A stretch of DNA of 64,000 nucleotides, from the NCBI GenBank assembly GCA_020543525.1, contig JAHYIO010000023.1, positions 1 through 64,000 of the forward strand. Reading direction: 5' to 3'. Both the position numbers and the translations under genes were made by a program. How positions within the stretch are numbered: position 1 is the first letter of the stretch; every line of letters begins with the position of its first letter. This document shows, one piece after another, positions 1 to 11,142 of this stretch. A model generated the notes under the pieces. It saw only the letters and a list, made by a program, of their open reading frames with translations. It was not told the origin of the DNA and made no database searches. Origin of the DNA: Coriolopsis trogii. Taxonomy: Eukaryota > Basidiomycota > Agaricomycetes > Polyporales > Polyporaceae.

Positions 1-86
1 AACCCTAACCCTAACCCTAACCCTAACCCTAACCCTAACCCTAACCCTAACCCTAACCCTAACCCTAACCCTAACCCTAACCCTAA
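1..86. repeat. Telomere repeat array (CCCTAA)n
   Basis: About 14 perfect CCCTAA units, the C-rich strand of TTAGGG, start at base 1 and stop sharply at base 86. This orientation at the 5' end of the plus strand is what a left chromosome end looks like, so the window begins at a true telomere rather than at an internal telomere-like tract. The short length probably reflects where the assembly stopped. Confidence 0.97.
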
Positions 87-234
87 ATGAGACTTGCCCA
101 CTGTTAGCAAGTTTAGTTACCTCACGGAGTATGCTCAGCTCTAGCATGACTATGCTACCCTCCATAATGTAGACATAAATGAGTGCTTTCAGATGACACC
201 AGTTGCATGTCAAACCAATCATTATTGGTAGGGC

Positions 235-830
235 TATGGGCAATACAAACTTGCCCAAATGCGGAAATTTAGACTGTGGTAGGACGCCTTTTTGGGCGCT
301 TACATAATCATATTGTAGGCGCGGTTGTACGCTTTCTAACGGTACTAGTCTCTACTTAAATGGACTAGTATTGACTGGGCTAAGGGCAATATAAACTTGC
401 CCAAATGCGGAAGGTCAGGGCAGTTTGCAACGAGATTGCGCGCCTACGGGGGTTGCCACGTGACAGTCTGACGCTGCGTCACTTTGTCACATGACGACGT
501 CACAAGCGCCCAATGCATGTGACAGTCTGACGCTGCGTCAGTTTGTCACGTGACACTGTCACAAGCGCCGGGTACACGTGACAGTCTGACGCTGCGTCAC
601 TTTGTCACATGATCTCTTCACAAGCGCCCAAGAGCGTTGAAGAGACCCTAGCTTTCCGCATTTGGGCAAATTTATATTGGTCATAAAGGGGTCAATACTT
701 GTCCGTTTCTAATAAGACTGGTACTGTTAGTGAGCTATTGATCACGTCTACAACATGCTGACGTAAGCGCCCAAAGTAGCGATTATAAACACCCTCAACT
801 TTCCGCATTTGGGCAAGTGTATATGGCCTA
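235..830. repeat. Subtelomeric imperfect inverted repeat, ~590 bp
   Basis: A ~27-bp motif (core CTTGCCCAAATGCGGAA) occurs twice forward, at about 241-267 and 388-412. It occurs twice in reverse complement, at about 653-679 and 800-826. The four positions are symmetric about base ~533, and sequence between them also matches in inverted orientation, for example TTGGGCGCTTAC in both arms. The arms are roughly 200-290 bp and diverged. The centre holds the 59-bp tandem repeats. No gene is visible from 87 to 2640. Confidence 0.75.
457..630. repeat. Three tandem 59-bp repeats with E-box palindromes
   Basis: Units start at 457, 516 and 575 with a constant 59-bp period; the third is slightly truncated. 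Each unit opens with CACGTGACAGTCTGACG or its CATGTG variant. Each contains the near-palindrome TGACGCTGCGTCA, then TTTGTCACATGAC or TTTGTCACGTGAC, and ends in CACAAGCGCC. CACGTG/CACATG are E-box type sites. A regulatory or chromatin role is inference only. Confidence 0.85.
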
Positions 831-1136
831 TAACTCCCCCAATAAAGGTCCATTCGCAACAAGTCTGGTACCATCAGATAGCCACAGTGTATGGCTACAA
901 GCACATACAAACAAACACCAGCCACTCAAACATAACACTTCATCAAGTTTGGACAAATCACATAATCAGACTTACCAGTAGTAAGCAACTGAGGTCATGT
1001 GACATGGTGGGTGACCCAGTCATGTGACCATACTTCCTTACTGCTAGCAAGTTTAGTCACATGACCTGGACAGCTGGTCAGGTCACATGGTCCAATCTAC
1101 CAAACCCAGCATGCCAGAATGCGATATTCCGGAGGT

Positions 1137-1860
1137 GACAAGGCAGTTTCTATATGGGGACACATCGTACAGACACAAAATGGGTACCGTTGGATTCGTC
1201 TCTTTTCTGGCTATACAAAGGACCCCTTGTCACCAAGGTTCTGACCAAAGGTTGGCCCACAATCAGGCTCTCAATGACCTTGGTAACAGTCCCAGAACGC
1301 AAACTCTGCTTGTCACTTGGCCGTTTCTCCACGGAGACTCCATGGATTCCCATGATTGTACCCCCATCTTGTAGCCCTGTGTCATAGCTCCCAGGGGACC
1401 CCTTGTCACCTGGGTTCCAACCAGAGGGGCAGCCACAATGAGCTTGTCACCACCGGGAGACCAACTCTGCCTCAGAATCCAGTGACAACAGGTGACAAGC
1501 CGTTTCTCAACGGAGACTCCATGGATTGTCCTGGTTCTACCCTCATTTTGTAGCCTTGTATCCTGGCTTTCATATGACCCCTTGTCACCTGGGTTCTGCC
1601 CAGGGGTTGAGTCACAATGGGCTCCACACTGAGCTTGTCACCCGGTGCCAAAAGGCATTGAGGCTTGTCACCTGGCTATATCTCCACGGGGACTGGGCGC
1701 ACAGCCACAAAATTACTACCAGCGGATAGCCCTGCTTCTTGGCTACACAAAGGACCCCTTGTCACCAAGAATCCGAGCAACGGTTGGCCGGCAATTGGCT
1801 TGTCACTGTGCTTGTCACCTAGGCCAAACTGAATTATGGAACATAATTCACGGTTCATAA
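1137..1860. repeat. Subtelomeric ~177-bp satellite, four diverged copies
   Basis: The block GACCCCTTGTCACC recurs at 1221, 1397, 1576 and 1753, a spacing of 176, 179 and 177 bp. A second block, ACGGAGACTCCATGGATT, recurs at about 1335 and 1514 with a degenerate version near 1685, in the same register. CTTGTCAC occurs many times. Open frames across it are not conserved between units, so it is read as noncoding satellite. Confidence 0.8.
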
Positions 1861-2640
1861 CACTAGGTCGTCACTCAGAACATTGCTCATCCTTCTACCT
1901 CGTCCTCTCGTTGTCCGACTCGAAGTCGGACTTCGTACTTCTGCTTCTCCCGGTTTCCGCGTTCCCCGCCTTCTCTCGCAAGTCGAGGACACCGGCGTAT
2001 ACTCAGGGCGTTGCCAATAGCTTCGCCGAAGTCCTCACCCCGCCGAACTCCGAACGCCGTCAGACCCTCGTACCTCTGGTCGCATTCCACCGATCTCGGC
2101 CTTCGGACCTCGGAGTCGGCATAGTCATAACAGCTGCAGTGCTTTTGAGCACTTTGCTATGCAGCATTACAAGTATGCAATTAACAATCTACTAAGTGCA
2201 TGCACACAAGCCTCTTCAAGCTCTGTATCTGTGTATGCTTTTCTGACCCTATATAATGACAATGATCTTCTCTAGGTGTGAGATACTCTAGGTGGTCTGT
2301 TCCTAGGAGCATCTGGTGCAACCCAATCATCTAGCCAGCTGTGTGTTCAAGGCCTGGAATAAGCATTCTAAAATGAAGCATAGAAGGATTGTTCACGGTA
2401 GGTGTGTTACAATACTAGCAATATTATAGTGAACTACTTTTCCACGTTAAGCTCTCAGGAACACTGAAAAATAATGGCTAGCACTTCTCCTTCAATTCAA
2501 TCAGAATCCTTTGCATAATACTAGTAAGAGTAGCATGTTATAAAATATTACTTGATGCGTGGTTGTGGGACTACAAGTGCAAAAGATTGGCTGCTGTGTA
2601 TGATGCTCAGCAACTCCCTATGTGTTCAGAGAGATATTTA
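1861..2640. other. Subtelomeric spacer, no gene seen
   Basis: About 780 bases between the satellite and the DUF6532 remnant. The first part is GC-rich with an open frame to 2195 that resembles nothing I know. From about 2200 the sequence is AT-rich, with no recognisable coding segment or repeat. Confidence 0.5.
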
Positions 2641-2720
2641 AACCCTAATTTAGGATTAGGTCCTGCCCAAGCCTAGGGTTTATCCAAGCCTATGAACACC
2701 AAATCTCTCTCATAACCCTG

Positions 2721-4037
2721 ATGTTGCGGCGGACGTTCGCTGCTGTGGAACGCGACATGCTCTTCCGCAACACGTTTCCTAATCCCGTTGACCGTTCCAA
2801 GAAGGTCCACATGCTCATGTGTGATGCGGCCACAGAGCTCGAGCTTCATGGGCTTCATCAGCATCTCAAGCTTGATCCTCCTTTTTCGCGCGCTCTCGCA
2901 GCTATAGTGAGTATTTCTATGCGCGTGGAGGAGATGACTGACTGATTTTTGTAGGCCATCCAGCGTCAGAGCACAAACTGTGCAGCGGTACGCTCAGAGG
3001 CCAAGGGTTATGTTGTTCCTTACTATAACATCCCGACTGTCCCCGCACTCTGTCCTGAGAAGATTGAGTAGTGCTTGACAAACATGACCTACCTTTATCC
3101 ATTCGATTATGAGATATGTGCTCGTTGATCTTATTGATTCTGCCATGCGCTGACTGTGAATGGCCTCCAGAAGCGCAGTATCACCTGGAAGAAGCCATAC
3201 GAACACGATGTGGTCATAGCTGTTTTGCGCGCCTGCTTCTTCTCTGGTCCGCAGTCGTTTGATGTGCGTGAACGTACCTCGTTCACGTCGTCTCTCCCCA
3301 ACTGCGGGGAGGAGAAGGAAATCCCTATGCCCATGCTCACCCTTGTTGGTACCGCCATGAGTGCTTCCGTACATTTCAATATCTGTAGGGACTGGTGCGG
3401 GTATACCCCGCAGGTGTCCAGGTCAAGACCCGTACCCGTACCCACAAAAAACCCGTACCCGCAGGTCGGGTACGGGTTTCTCGCGGGTACCAAACCCAAC
3501 TATGGGTTCACGGGTTTGACCCGTACATATGCCCTCAGAACTCACCAAGGAAAGGCTTAAACACCTGAAGGGGGGAATGAAATCCGTACCCGCGTGGGTA
3601 TGGATTTTCATACGGGTCGGCCGAGAGGTACCCACACCCGTACCCGTACGGGTACGGGTATCAAAACCCGCGCGGGTCTGGCAGACCTGCGTTTTTCCCT
3701 AAATATCTGTCATATGCACTTACATGTCACTCTGAATAGCTTCACGCATCTCTTTTCGAGTGGAAGAGTGGCACGTACAAGCCGGCCCTGTTCTCCGCTG
3801 ACGCCTACATGGACGTATACAACAAGCACATACTGCTCCTTAGCGGGATCAAGGCTCAGAATGTGCGGGCATACCACTCTACGACCCACCGCTTGTTCAA
3901 GGGTGTAACGTGAGTCTTCACCATTATCATATGGGGCATGATACTGGAACCCGTGTATCAGTGGTGCCCTCGTGTCCCCTGCTAACGCTACTCAGGCTCT
4001 TGCTTCGGTGGACATCACCAACATGGACGTCGACTAG
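2721..4037 (+). pseudogene. DUF6532-like gene, probably degenerate
   Basis: Exon fragments read in order on the plus strand. They are an Ala/Leu-rich opening segment, an exon from 2956 joined across a GT-AG intron, the TYLYPFDYE segment near 3080, a segment with ITWKKPYEHD and ACFFSG (3180-3240), VGTAM near 3345, and LFEWKSGTYK through HRLFKGV (about 3760-3905). Order and motifs fit the basidiomycete DUF6532 family (function unknown), whose N-terminus is longer than seen here. In-frame TAG codons at about 3069 and 4035 lie where the family would be expected to continue. A MITE sits at 3386-3701, probably in an intron. I call it a decayed copy; a shortened functional gene is possible. Confidence 0.45.
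3386..3701 (+). mobile_element. hAT-like MITE, copy 1 (316 bp)
   Basis: The element begins TAGGGACTGGTGCGGG and ends GCGTTTTTCCCTA, giving short terminal inverted repeats TAGGGA/TCCCTA. It is flanked by a perfect 8-bp target duplication AATATCTG (3378-3385 and 3702-3709). Eight-bp duplications and TAGGG-type ends are typical of hAT superfamily elements. The interior is rich in TACCCG/CGGGTA hexamers and has no coding capacity. A second copy in opposite orientation is at 54424-54738. Confidence 0.88.
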
Positions 4038-4532
4038 GAGGCTTGGCTCCGCAGCTATATACCATGATCAAGGTGTACCTATCTCTTTTTTGTGTTATTG
4101 TTGCGGGCTCCCCGCGTCCACTCCTTTGTTCATACCTTTGACCGTTGAGCATTGAATGCTAGACGTCCACTATATAGAAAACCCACACGTTGATATGGAC
4201 TGGTAGTTGTTCCTCATACATCTCGTGTAGATAATGTGCCGATGCCGCCTTTGTTGCACCCAGCAGTTGAGTAGAGCAATGAATAGAGTGTTCTCTTGCA
4301 AAACCGGGCCTAGGTGTGCAATTGTGTGAACGCTCATGAGTGGTATAACGTCCGATAATGCAACCTAATCAATGACGTTAAGACCATAATAGTGCGGCTC
4401 TAATATCACTATTGAACTCTAGTCGCGCTTGTTATTTGGGGACCTAGCGAATTAGACTAATGGACTAATGCCCTGTATTAGTCATAATTAGATATCATTA
4501 CACCTTATTCGAGGTTTGGGTTTTCCCTGATG
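4038..4532. other. Spacer before the duplicated block
   Basis: About 500 bases of mostly AT-rich sequence between the DUF6532 remnant and the start of the duplicated kinase block. No coding segment, RNA gene or repeat recognised. Confidence 0.5.
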
Positions 4533-4693
4533 AAACGACCTTATCGTGAGTGAAGTCATGTCATCGTGAGCCCTAATCTCTTCGACTAGTGTCCCTCCTC
4601 GTAGTCATTATCCCCACCCTCGGGGCGTCTTCGCTTGACGTTGCCTTTGTATGGAGGTTCGTCAACGAGCGCATCCGCTGGTCTGGTAGGGCG

Positions 4694-7379
4694 TCAGAGT
4701 GAGCGAAGGCCATGGTAGTGGTCAGGATGGCTACGGAAGTGCTCTTGCAGCTTCTCGATCAAGGCTGCAGCGTTCGAGTATACTCGTGCGTAGGTGGATA
4801 TAGCCTCAGTCTTGTATCCGCGCGCAATGTAGGCTTTGCGCAGGTCTTGCGCCATGCGCGCAAAGTGGTTAGCAACACTTCGCAGGCTATCTGGAAAGGC
4901 CCGTTGCAGACCTTCCCAAAAGGCTCTAGGCGCAGACACGACCGCTTTGCGCTCCTGAGAACAGGTCATGGAGTTCTGAAATAGTCGAGGCAAGTGGCGC
5001 TCTTGACCCTCGTACAGGCGACCTCGGCTGTCCTCCAGCCGTGCTAGATAGGTCCAGAGGAGGACCCAGAAGAACGATTCCACGTCGTGTTGGAAATTGT
5101 GGATGATCGCTTTTTGGTGCTCTGAGTTCAAAGGCTCGGTATCGTCGTCTGACGGCATTTCCGGCTGATACGCCCATTCTTGAGACAGTATCTCGACGGC
5201 CATGAAGTATGCAGTGCCCTGGTATTGTTTAGTGACATATGCAAGAATGTAACCAGGCTGATGGACTGACTGTCTTCGGGTCTGCACTCGCCTCCTTTTG
5301 CGGCTGCGCGTCGAACTTCTTGGCATACTCCAGGTCGGCGAGTAGGCCGCGACCGTCGTAGTACAACAAGTTACCAGTGCTGATGTCGCGGTGCACCCAT
5401 CCAGCGAGGAAGAGCAACATTAGGGCTACGTGTCATAGAGTGAGCGCCTGTATACCACGGGACGCCAGAGTCCACTCACCTGTTAGGTAGTGCGGCAAAA
5501 CGGCAAGAATATCTCCGAGGGTATCGACGTCGTGAAGCGCGTCAGCAAGTTCCATAAAGACGACTCGGTACTGGGTCTTGGGAGCAAAAGCCCTACGCGG
5601 AGACGTGGCGGTCCATGGATGATGCTGGCTGCGAGAAGGGTCGGCGCTCGCCTGAGTAGCAGGGGGGAGCATGAAGAGTCCGGGTTCAAGACACGCATCT
5701 CCAGGAACCTGCCTCGTCGTCGAACCTGACCAATCGTGCACGATGGTCAGAAAGTATTGCTGATATTCGCTGCGAGACGCCATGCAGCGTTGCAGCTCCT
5801 CGCGCCAATCTCGATCGGCTTCCGTGAAGTCCCTGAACTCGGGGACGTCTAGGCTAGACTGAAGTTGTTCTTGAACGCGGGCTGAGGCGCGATCTATATC
5901 GTCAAATAACGCGTTTTGGATCTGGCGCTCAGTGCGGGCAGACGCGTCGAGCCAACAGTCCTTGAGTGCGTAGCGTCGGTCGCTGACTGCATTCAGGTTT
6001 TCGAAGCCGTTGACCTCGACGACTTGCCACACCCGGGTGCCTCGGCCGGTAATGCTCCGCATATCGATCTCGCAGAGAGATCGTTCCGTCTTGTAAAACC
6101 GCTCGCCGAGCTGGTAGACAAAGTACTCCCGCCCGTTGTTGTTGTCTACGTTGGCTCGGACGGTGGGGTCGTAGCCTAGGTTGTTCGGAGACGCTGCCAT
6201 GAATGCCCATATCATTTTGATGAAGAATCGAGGGTTCTGTGGGGGCATTAGCTATGCGAGGACATGGGATGGTGCTGGACTGCCTCGCCTGCGCAATGTC
6301 GACAGTTTGGGAAACGCAAGAGTGGGATCTGGTGAACAGCCATATCCTGAGCTCGGTGTCTTCGATCGAGAACTGGAGAAGTTCCCATCAGTACTGCGAC
6401 AAGCGGGGGCAAGGTGTGACGCACGCTGAAGATGTGCATGCGCCGAGGGTCGGCATTGATGATATACGCCGCACCACTGACCAAGTGATCGCGATTCTGG
6501 ACGGAGTGAGGGACGAGCGTGGTGCAAATCGTACACACATACCTCTTCCCGGTCGTCTACGTTGGGCTTGAACGCGGCCGTCACTGCAGCGTCCGTGCAG
6601 GACAGTGTCGTAGCATCCGCGGGGACAAACAACGCGTCTATGTTCGAGTTCGGCGCTGGTTGGAATGAAGAGTCCTGACGATGAACGAATTTGTGCGTGG
6701 GCTTGAACTGGCCAAGGACAGCAATCGCATGCGTGATGCGAAGGAGGAGTGCGGCCGCCGTGCTGGCGGAGCGACGATGGCGAAGCGTGCCGTTCTTGTC
6801 CAACTCACACTCGACGGCGTCGATCTCGCTCTCGCCAAACGTTGCCCATGGCATGTAGTGCGAAAGGAAATTGTCGGCGGAATGAATCGCAGTCATCGTC
6901 AGAAGTCGGAGACAAAGATGGACGCGCTCGTCCTCATTCTCAGACGCTTCCCACGCGCCTTTGCCAGGCTCCTCGAGTGTAGTAAGTATCTTCGGATTCT
7001 CTCCTCGCTCACAGGTGCTTGCGTGACAGGATAGTATCGACTGCCCAAATGCTACGCGAGCATACACACTCTCTGGCGCGTGGTATGCACAGATGAAGAC
7101 GGCAAGTGCCAGAGGAACTCCAGTCGACGAGGACGCGACGATGGATCGACGGCCACGCGGCGCACAGGTGAGCTTGATACTGAATGCACGATCTCCAGCT
7201 TTCCCTGGGAGAACTGCGCGTCCGCGATCTGCGTCTGGGGACGAAGACAGAGACCCCAGACGATGCCCGTCTGTATAAGACATCCCGCCCGTTGCACAAT
7301 GCCACCACAGCGTCGAGTCGAGCGACGTCATATCGATGCGATCTCCTGACCTCCACGATCGTGTATGCCGGATCGTCAT
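4694..7379 (-). CDS. FunK1-type fungal protein kinase, copy 1
   Basis: Multi-exon gene on the minus strand. C-terminal exons encode the catalytic loop VHRDISTGNLLYY, followed by LLADLEYAKKFD where ordinary kinases have DFG, then GTAYFMAVEIL and HDVESFFWVLLWTYL. These are hallmarks of the basidiomycete FunK1 family (Pkinase_fungal), whose substrates are unknown. The N-terminal FunK1 region lies in the exons between about 7379 and 6289. The intron at 6237-6288 uses a GC donor. Stop is at 4694. The start at 7379 is the first ATG of a long open frame and is uncertain; extra 5' introns may exist. The last exon differs from copy 2 at roughly 35 of ~175 residues, while the rest is almost identical. 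Confidence 0.8.
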
Positions 7380-8055
7380 GATGGAGAGAGTGCTCGAGTG
7401 CGTCTTTCTTCATTTCTCTTGCCTTCTCTCCGCCTCTAATGGCTAACGCGAAAATTTCCCGACCATCGCGCGCATCCTTGGCCCTCCCACCGTTCTCGCG
7501 ACCCTGCCTCTCTCGTCTGCGGCGACTCACGAGCACAATTGCAACAGCACTCGCCAGCCAATTGTACACACCTGTTCCAACATTCCGCCATCCCAATCAT
7601 CACGATCCCTTAAAGTTGCTGTTCCCCCGAGTCCCCGCCCCCGTCAGCCTCTCCGCCCGAGTTCCGACGCACGGCTGCCACCCCAACGAGCCATAAGCCA
7701 CAAAAGAGAGCCCGAAAACTTTCAGCGTCGACCTCAAGCCTCGCGCGCACGCCGCGCGCGCGTGGAGCTCCCGTTGCCCATCGCCCAGCTGTCTCTTTTG
7801 TCCCTGCAAGCCTTGTGCCGACGACGAGTCCCTTGCCAGCGGTACGGACCACACCTGCCGCGAGCTCGCACAACGGCACACCTGTATGTACTACACCAAT
7901 ATATAACCCTCCACTACCATCTCTCGCGTGTCGCGTCGCCCTACAAACGTTCCCAGGTCGCATGCGATATATGACGCACCTGCCGACAGTGTGTGAGCAG
8001 GATAACCAATCCGAGGACAGAGCGTTGCGGGTTGGCAAGACGATCGGGGGTTTAT
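7380..8055. other. Upstream region of the kinase, inside the duplication
   Basis: Non-coding by my reading. It presumably contains the promoter and 5' leader of the minus-strand kinase. It includes a CG-rich purine/pyrimidine stretch near 7745-7765 that is altered and longer in copy 2. No family motif was seen in any frame. Confidence 0.45.
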
Positions 8056-8069
8056 GTAACCTAGGTTAT

Positions 8070-8117
8070 AGGCTAGTTAGCCTGGCCTTGGGACGGATAG
8101 ACCAGGCTAACTAGCCT
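8070..8117. other. Perfect 16-bp inverted repeat (hairpin)
   Basis: AGGCTAGTTAGCCTGG at 8070-8085 is followed after 16 bases by its exact reverse complement, CCAGGCTAACTAGCCT, at 8102-8117. Each arm is itself nearly palindromic. It sits about 15 bases outside the edge of the duplicated block, in the gap between the kinase and RNase Z genes. Role unknown. Confidence 0.85.
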
Positions 8118-8366
8118 GTGAGGACAAGGTGGTAGGCTACGTATGGCTACATAGACAAGCCGTTTTTTCCTGATGTGTTCCTGGAAAGTCTCGGGTCCGC
8201 TGTGTGTAAGAGTATCAAAGAGGGGTCTGAGGTTTCAGCATTAGCTGTAACCTCAAGTGGAAAAAGTAGTGGAGGAGGGGCATCTGCTCCACGACGCACT
8301 GCGCGGCTACTGACCGGTTAAACAACCGCCCTTGCAATTGACACAAGACCGTATGTACATATAATG

Positions 8367-10627
8367 TCAGATATAATCAGGACGCTGCTCCCTCCGAACC
8401 CTCTTATCATCGTATTTCCTTCCGTGCGATGGTCGCGCACCATGACCTGCCTGCGTAGCATACCCTCTCTGTCCACGACTCGAACCATGCCCGTCCGCTG
8501 CATGCATGCTGGCCGTTGAGCTCTCCGCCCGCCTCTTCCCCGCTCTCGGTTCATGGGCGCCCTCCATTAGGGAGAGGTTGTCCTCCGTGAGGGGTACCCC
8601 TCCGTGCCCGTGAGCATGCCCTCCTCCTCCACGCGGCTGGTCGTGTCGGCCCCTGTGGTGGCCGTGACCCTGGCCGCGTGCTTGCTCGTTGATCCTAACT
8701 GGCTCCACTGCCATAACACCAGCATCGACGTCGATGACTTCACGGGTCATCGTCCTGCTTGGACCGGCTGTTGGCTCCTGCTCACGCTCAGGCTCCCACT
8801 CTCGTGACTGATTCGGGGGGAGCGCGATGGAGAGATAGTCCCAAGCCGCCTGTGGTTGCATCCGCCGCTTGGGATTCCATCCCTCTGCTGCTTGACGCTC
8901 GATTTCACGCATGCATTCGAGACGGAATCGCGTCTGATGTCCATGAAGATACTCCATGTTCGGGGCAGGGAAGCTGGGACGGAAAGCATAGCATCAGGCG
9001 TCACTTCTTACAGAACCAGAGGGGAATGCTCACCGTGCGCCGATGTGGTTGAGTACGAGTCGCTCAGCGGCAACCTTGCGTGCGAATGCGCCGGCCATAC
9101 CGGGCGTGCTATGTCCTCGCTCGAGTGCCTTTGCTTCGACGCTCGCCGGTGTCCGGTTCTTGCCCGTCCTACCCTGAGAATCGACATGCGGAGGAAGGTA
9201 CGCGTCCGTCGCCTCGTGCACAAGGAGCGTGACAGGTACGCGGACCGCTACGCCATTCCCATACGGCTCTGTCTCTGGCAGCACGGACGCGAAGGGCGGA
9301 TCGTCATGAACGAGTGGTATGATTGGAGAGGGGTCGTAGGTGTCGCCGAGGATGACAAGCTTGCGGGGTACGGCAGAGTGTCGAGAGAGAGGCTGGCGAG
9401 GGACCTCGCGTATAACGTAACCAATACAGGGATCTGGAGGTCAATGTTGAATATCGGCCACGGTTGTCAAGCGAACAAACAAGTCTGAACGAACCTCGGT
9501 GTTGTATTGGCCCCGCGTCGACTATGACGCCCCAGTGATTGGTGCGGTGAAAGGGAGAGATGTCAAGGATACCTCTCCAGAAGCCGTCATCCCCGCACCA
9601 AATATCTCGTCCTATGCACTCGCTTTCACTTCGTACATCCATCGCGTCAGCGCCGTCTTGTTGGCCGTCGGCGGCGACGGATGGTTCTTCGCCGGGAAAG
9701 AGGAGTTCATGGACGACGTATGAGAACTCGCTGTGGGTGTGCGTGATGTGCCACAACATCCTGAGCATACGTCGGATGCCGCGAGGGCCAAAGATCTCCA
9801 CACGAGGAGGGTGCCTGTTTGGTGGAGCTATCTTTTCGGGTTTAGGGATGCCGAGTAGGTTGCGAAGAAAGGTCAGAGTGCCCATCGTATGGTCGGCTGT
9901 GTGCACAATGATGAGTAGCATGCTCACGCGCCATATTGGACGATGAGTATTGCGAGTACGGACGACAATATCAACCGCGCCTTCAACAGCCACGAGGAGA
10001 AATGCGCACAGCCGTGGATCACGGATGGGATCGACTGTATCGTCGGCCAGAACCGCCCGTACAGTCGCGCTTGGGAGGTAATGGCAGATTGATATGACGA
10101 TTCAAGGAAGGAGGGTGGAGAATCACGGCGTGTGCGCTCTTGGAGCCAACATTGGAGAGACAGAAGGGAAGACTGACCATGCATGTGTGTGATGAAGATT
10201 TTGCTGACCTGGCTCATGCGGAGGCGGGGTTGTCCAGCGCGGTATGGCTGAGTTTCGAACTGGCGACGAGTGCCTTCAGCGCAGTCAACCACTGTGAGCC
10301 GGTCGCGGTATCAGCAGTCGCGTTCTTGCGAGCAGACAGCATGTGAGATTGAGGGATGGGACAGGGAGAAGGTGTGTACGCACTCCAAAGCGAGCCATCT
10401 CCCAAGGCATCGACGACAAGACTGGAGCAATTGCGAGTCTCTGTCGGACCTCCTCCGCTGGTAGTGCCCAGGAACGTGACGGTGATGTTGTTCGACATTC
10501 TCGTACGCGTCGAAGAGTGGCGCGAGAACGGAACGGTGAATCTGAAGTGTCGAGAGCAGCGTGATACAGGCAGATAGATTGGACTGAAGACGGGATACGG
10601 AGGCTTTGAGCGGAAGAGCAAGAGCAT
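8367..10627 (-). CDS. Ribonuclease Z (tRNA 3' endonuclease)
   Basis: Metallo-beta-lactamase-fold nuclease that trims tRNA precursors at the 3' side of the discriminator base. Exons carry GTTSGGGPTETRNCSS, VDCAEGT, and the zinc motif HMHADH, formed by splicing across an intron of ~290 nt near 10185-9895. They also carry IFGPRG, HRTNHWGVIVDAGP, RKLVILGDTYDP and LVHEAT, in the family order. The C-terminus is a disordered, His/Gly-rich tail ending at 8367. Two ATGs are plausible. The one at 10627 adds a ~43-residue Arg/Ser-rich stretch that looks like a mitochondrial presequence. The one at 10498 starts right at MSNNITVTFLGT. One gene could supply both compartments, as known for eukaryotic RNase Z. 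Confidence 0.92.
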
Positions 10628-11142
10628 CACAGCACAAGTTCAAAGTACACCGAGGACCGATGACGCCACCCGCTGCTACGGCGCTTGGATGGCGCGCACG
10701 ATCTGATCTTGGCTGTTCGCAACTGCCAGAGGCCGCTCTTGTACCAACCACCGGGTCAGATTGCCTCTTTCTTGCTCAACTCTGCGACACGGACACGGTC
10801 GCGCTGACAAGGATGCTACACCGTCTCTGATTTCTACCACATCCTCGACAGCCCTTGTGTACGCCACGGGATGATCGACTGGAAACTGGAGCTCACAACA
10901 AGCCGTCGCAACATTGCAAGGGCTTGCACGAAAACCGTCGACCGTGTTACAGGCGGGATGCCGTGTTTGCATGTCAGTCGAGACGCTTCATGTCTCTGGG
11001 AGAAGATCACAGATGCCTCGTACTTTCGATCCCAACTGTCATCCACCTCGCATGCTCTTCTCTCCTTCTCATGCCGCCTCACGTGCTCGCTCAACGCTCG
11101 CCAGCTCTCAAAAGCCCAGGCGACGTCTCCTCGCACGTATCC
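10628..11142. other. Intergenic promoter region between divergent genes
   Basis: About 515 bases separating the RNase Z start (minus) from the next gene (plus). Several open frames overlap here on both strands, but none shows a family motif. Read as promoter and leader sequence for both genes. Confidence 0.5.

Larger units (their letters stand above)
4533..8055 (-). repeat. Segmental duplication, copy 1 (inverted partner at 50237-53785)
   Basis: This ~3.52-kb block is the reverse complement of 50237-53785. Similarity begins at AAACGACC (4533) and ends at GGGGGTTTAT (8055). It covers a whole FunK1 kinase gene plus ~650 bp of upstream sequence. Most of it differs by only scattered bases. Exceptions are a GC-rich indel near 7745-7765 and the clearly diverged last kinase exon. 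No target duplication or transposon ends were found at either boundary. Confidence 0.93.

Noticed and set aside
457..630. Possible CRISPR-like array because of regular spacing
   Set aside because: Direct tandem 59-bp repeats without unique spacers, in a eukaryotic subtelomere.
1836..2195. 119-residue open frame in the subtelomere
   Set aside because: Starts inside the satellite and shows no domain; not supported as coding.
4533..8055. Idea that the duplicated kinase block is itself a transposon
   Set aside because: No inverted repeats or target duplications at either boundary in either copy; better described as a segmental duplication.
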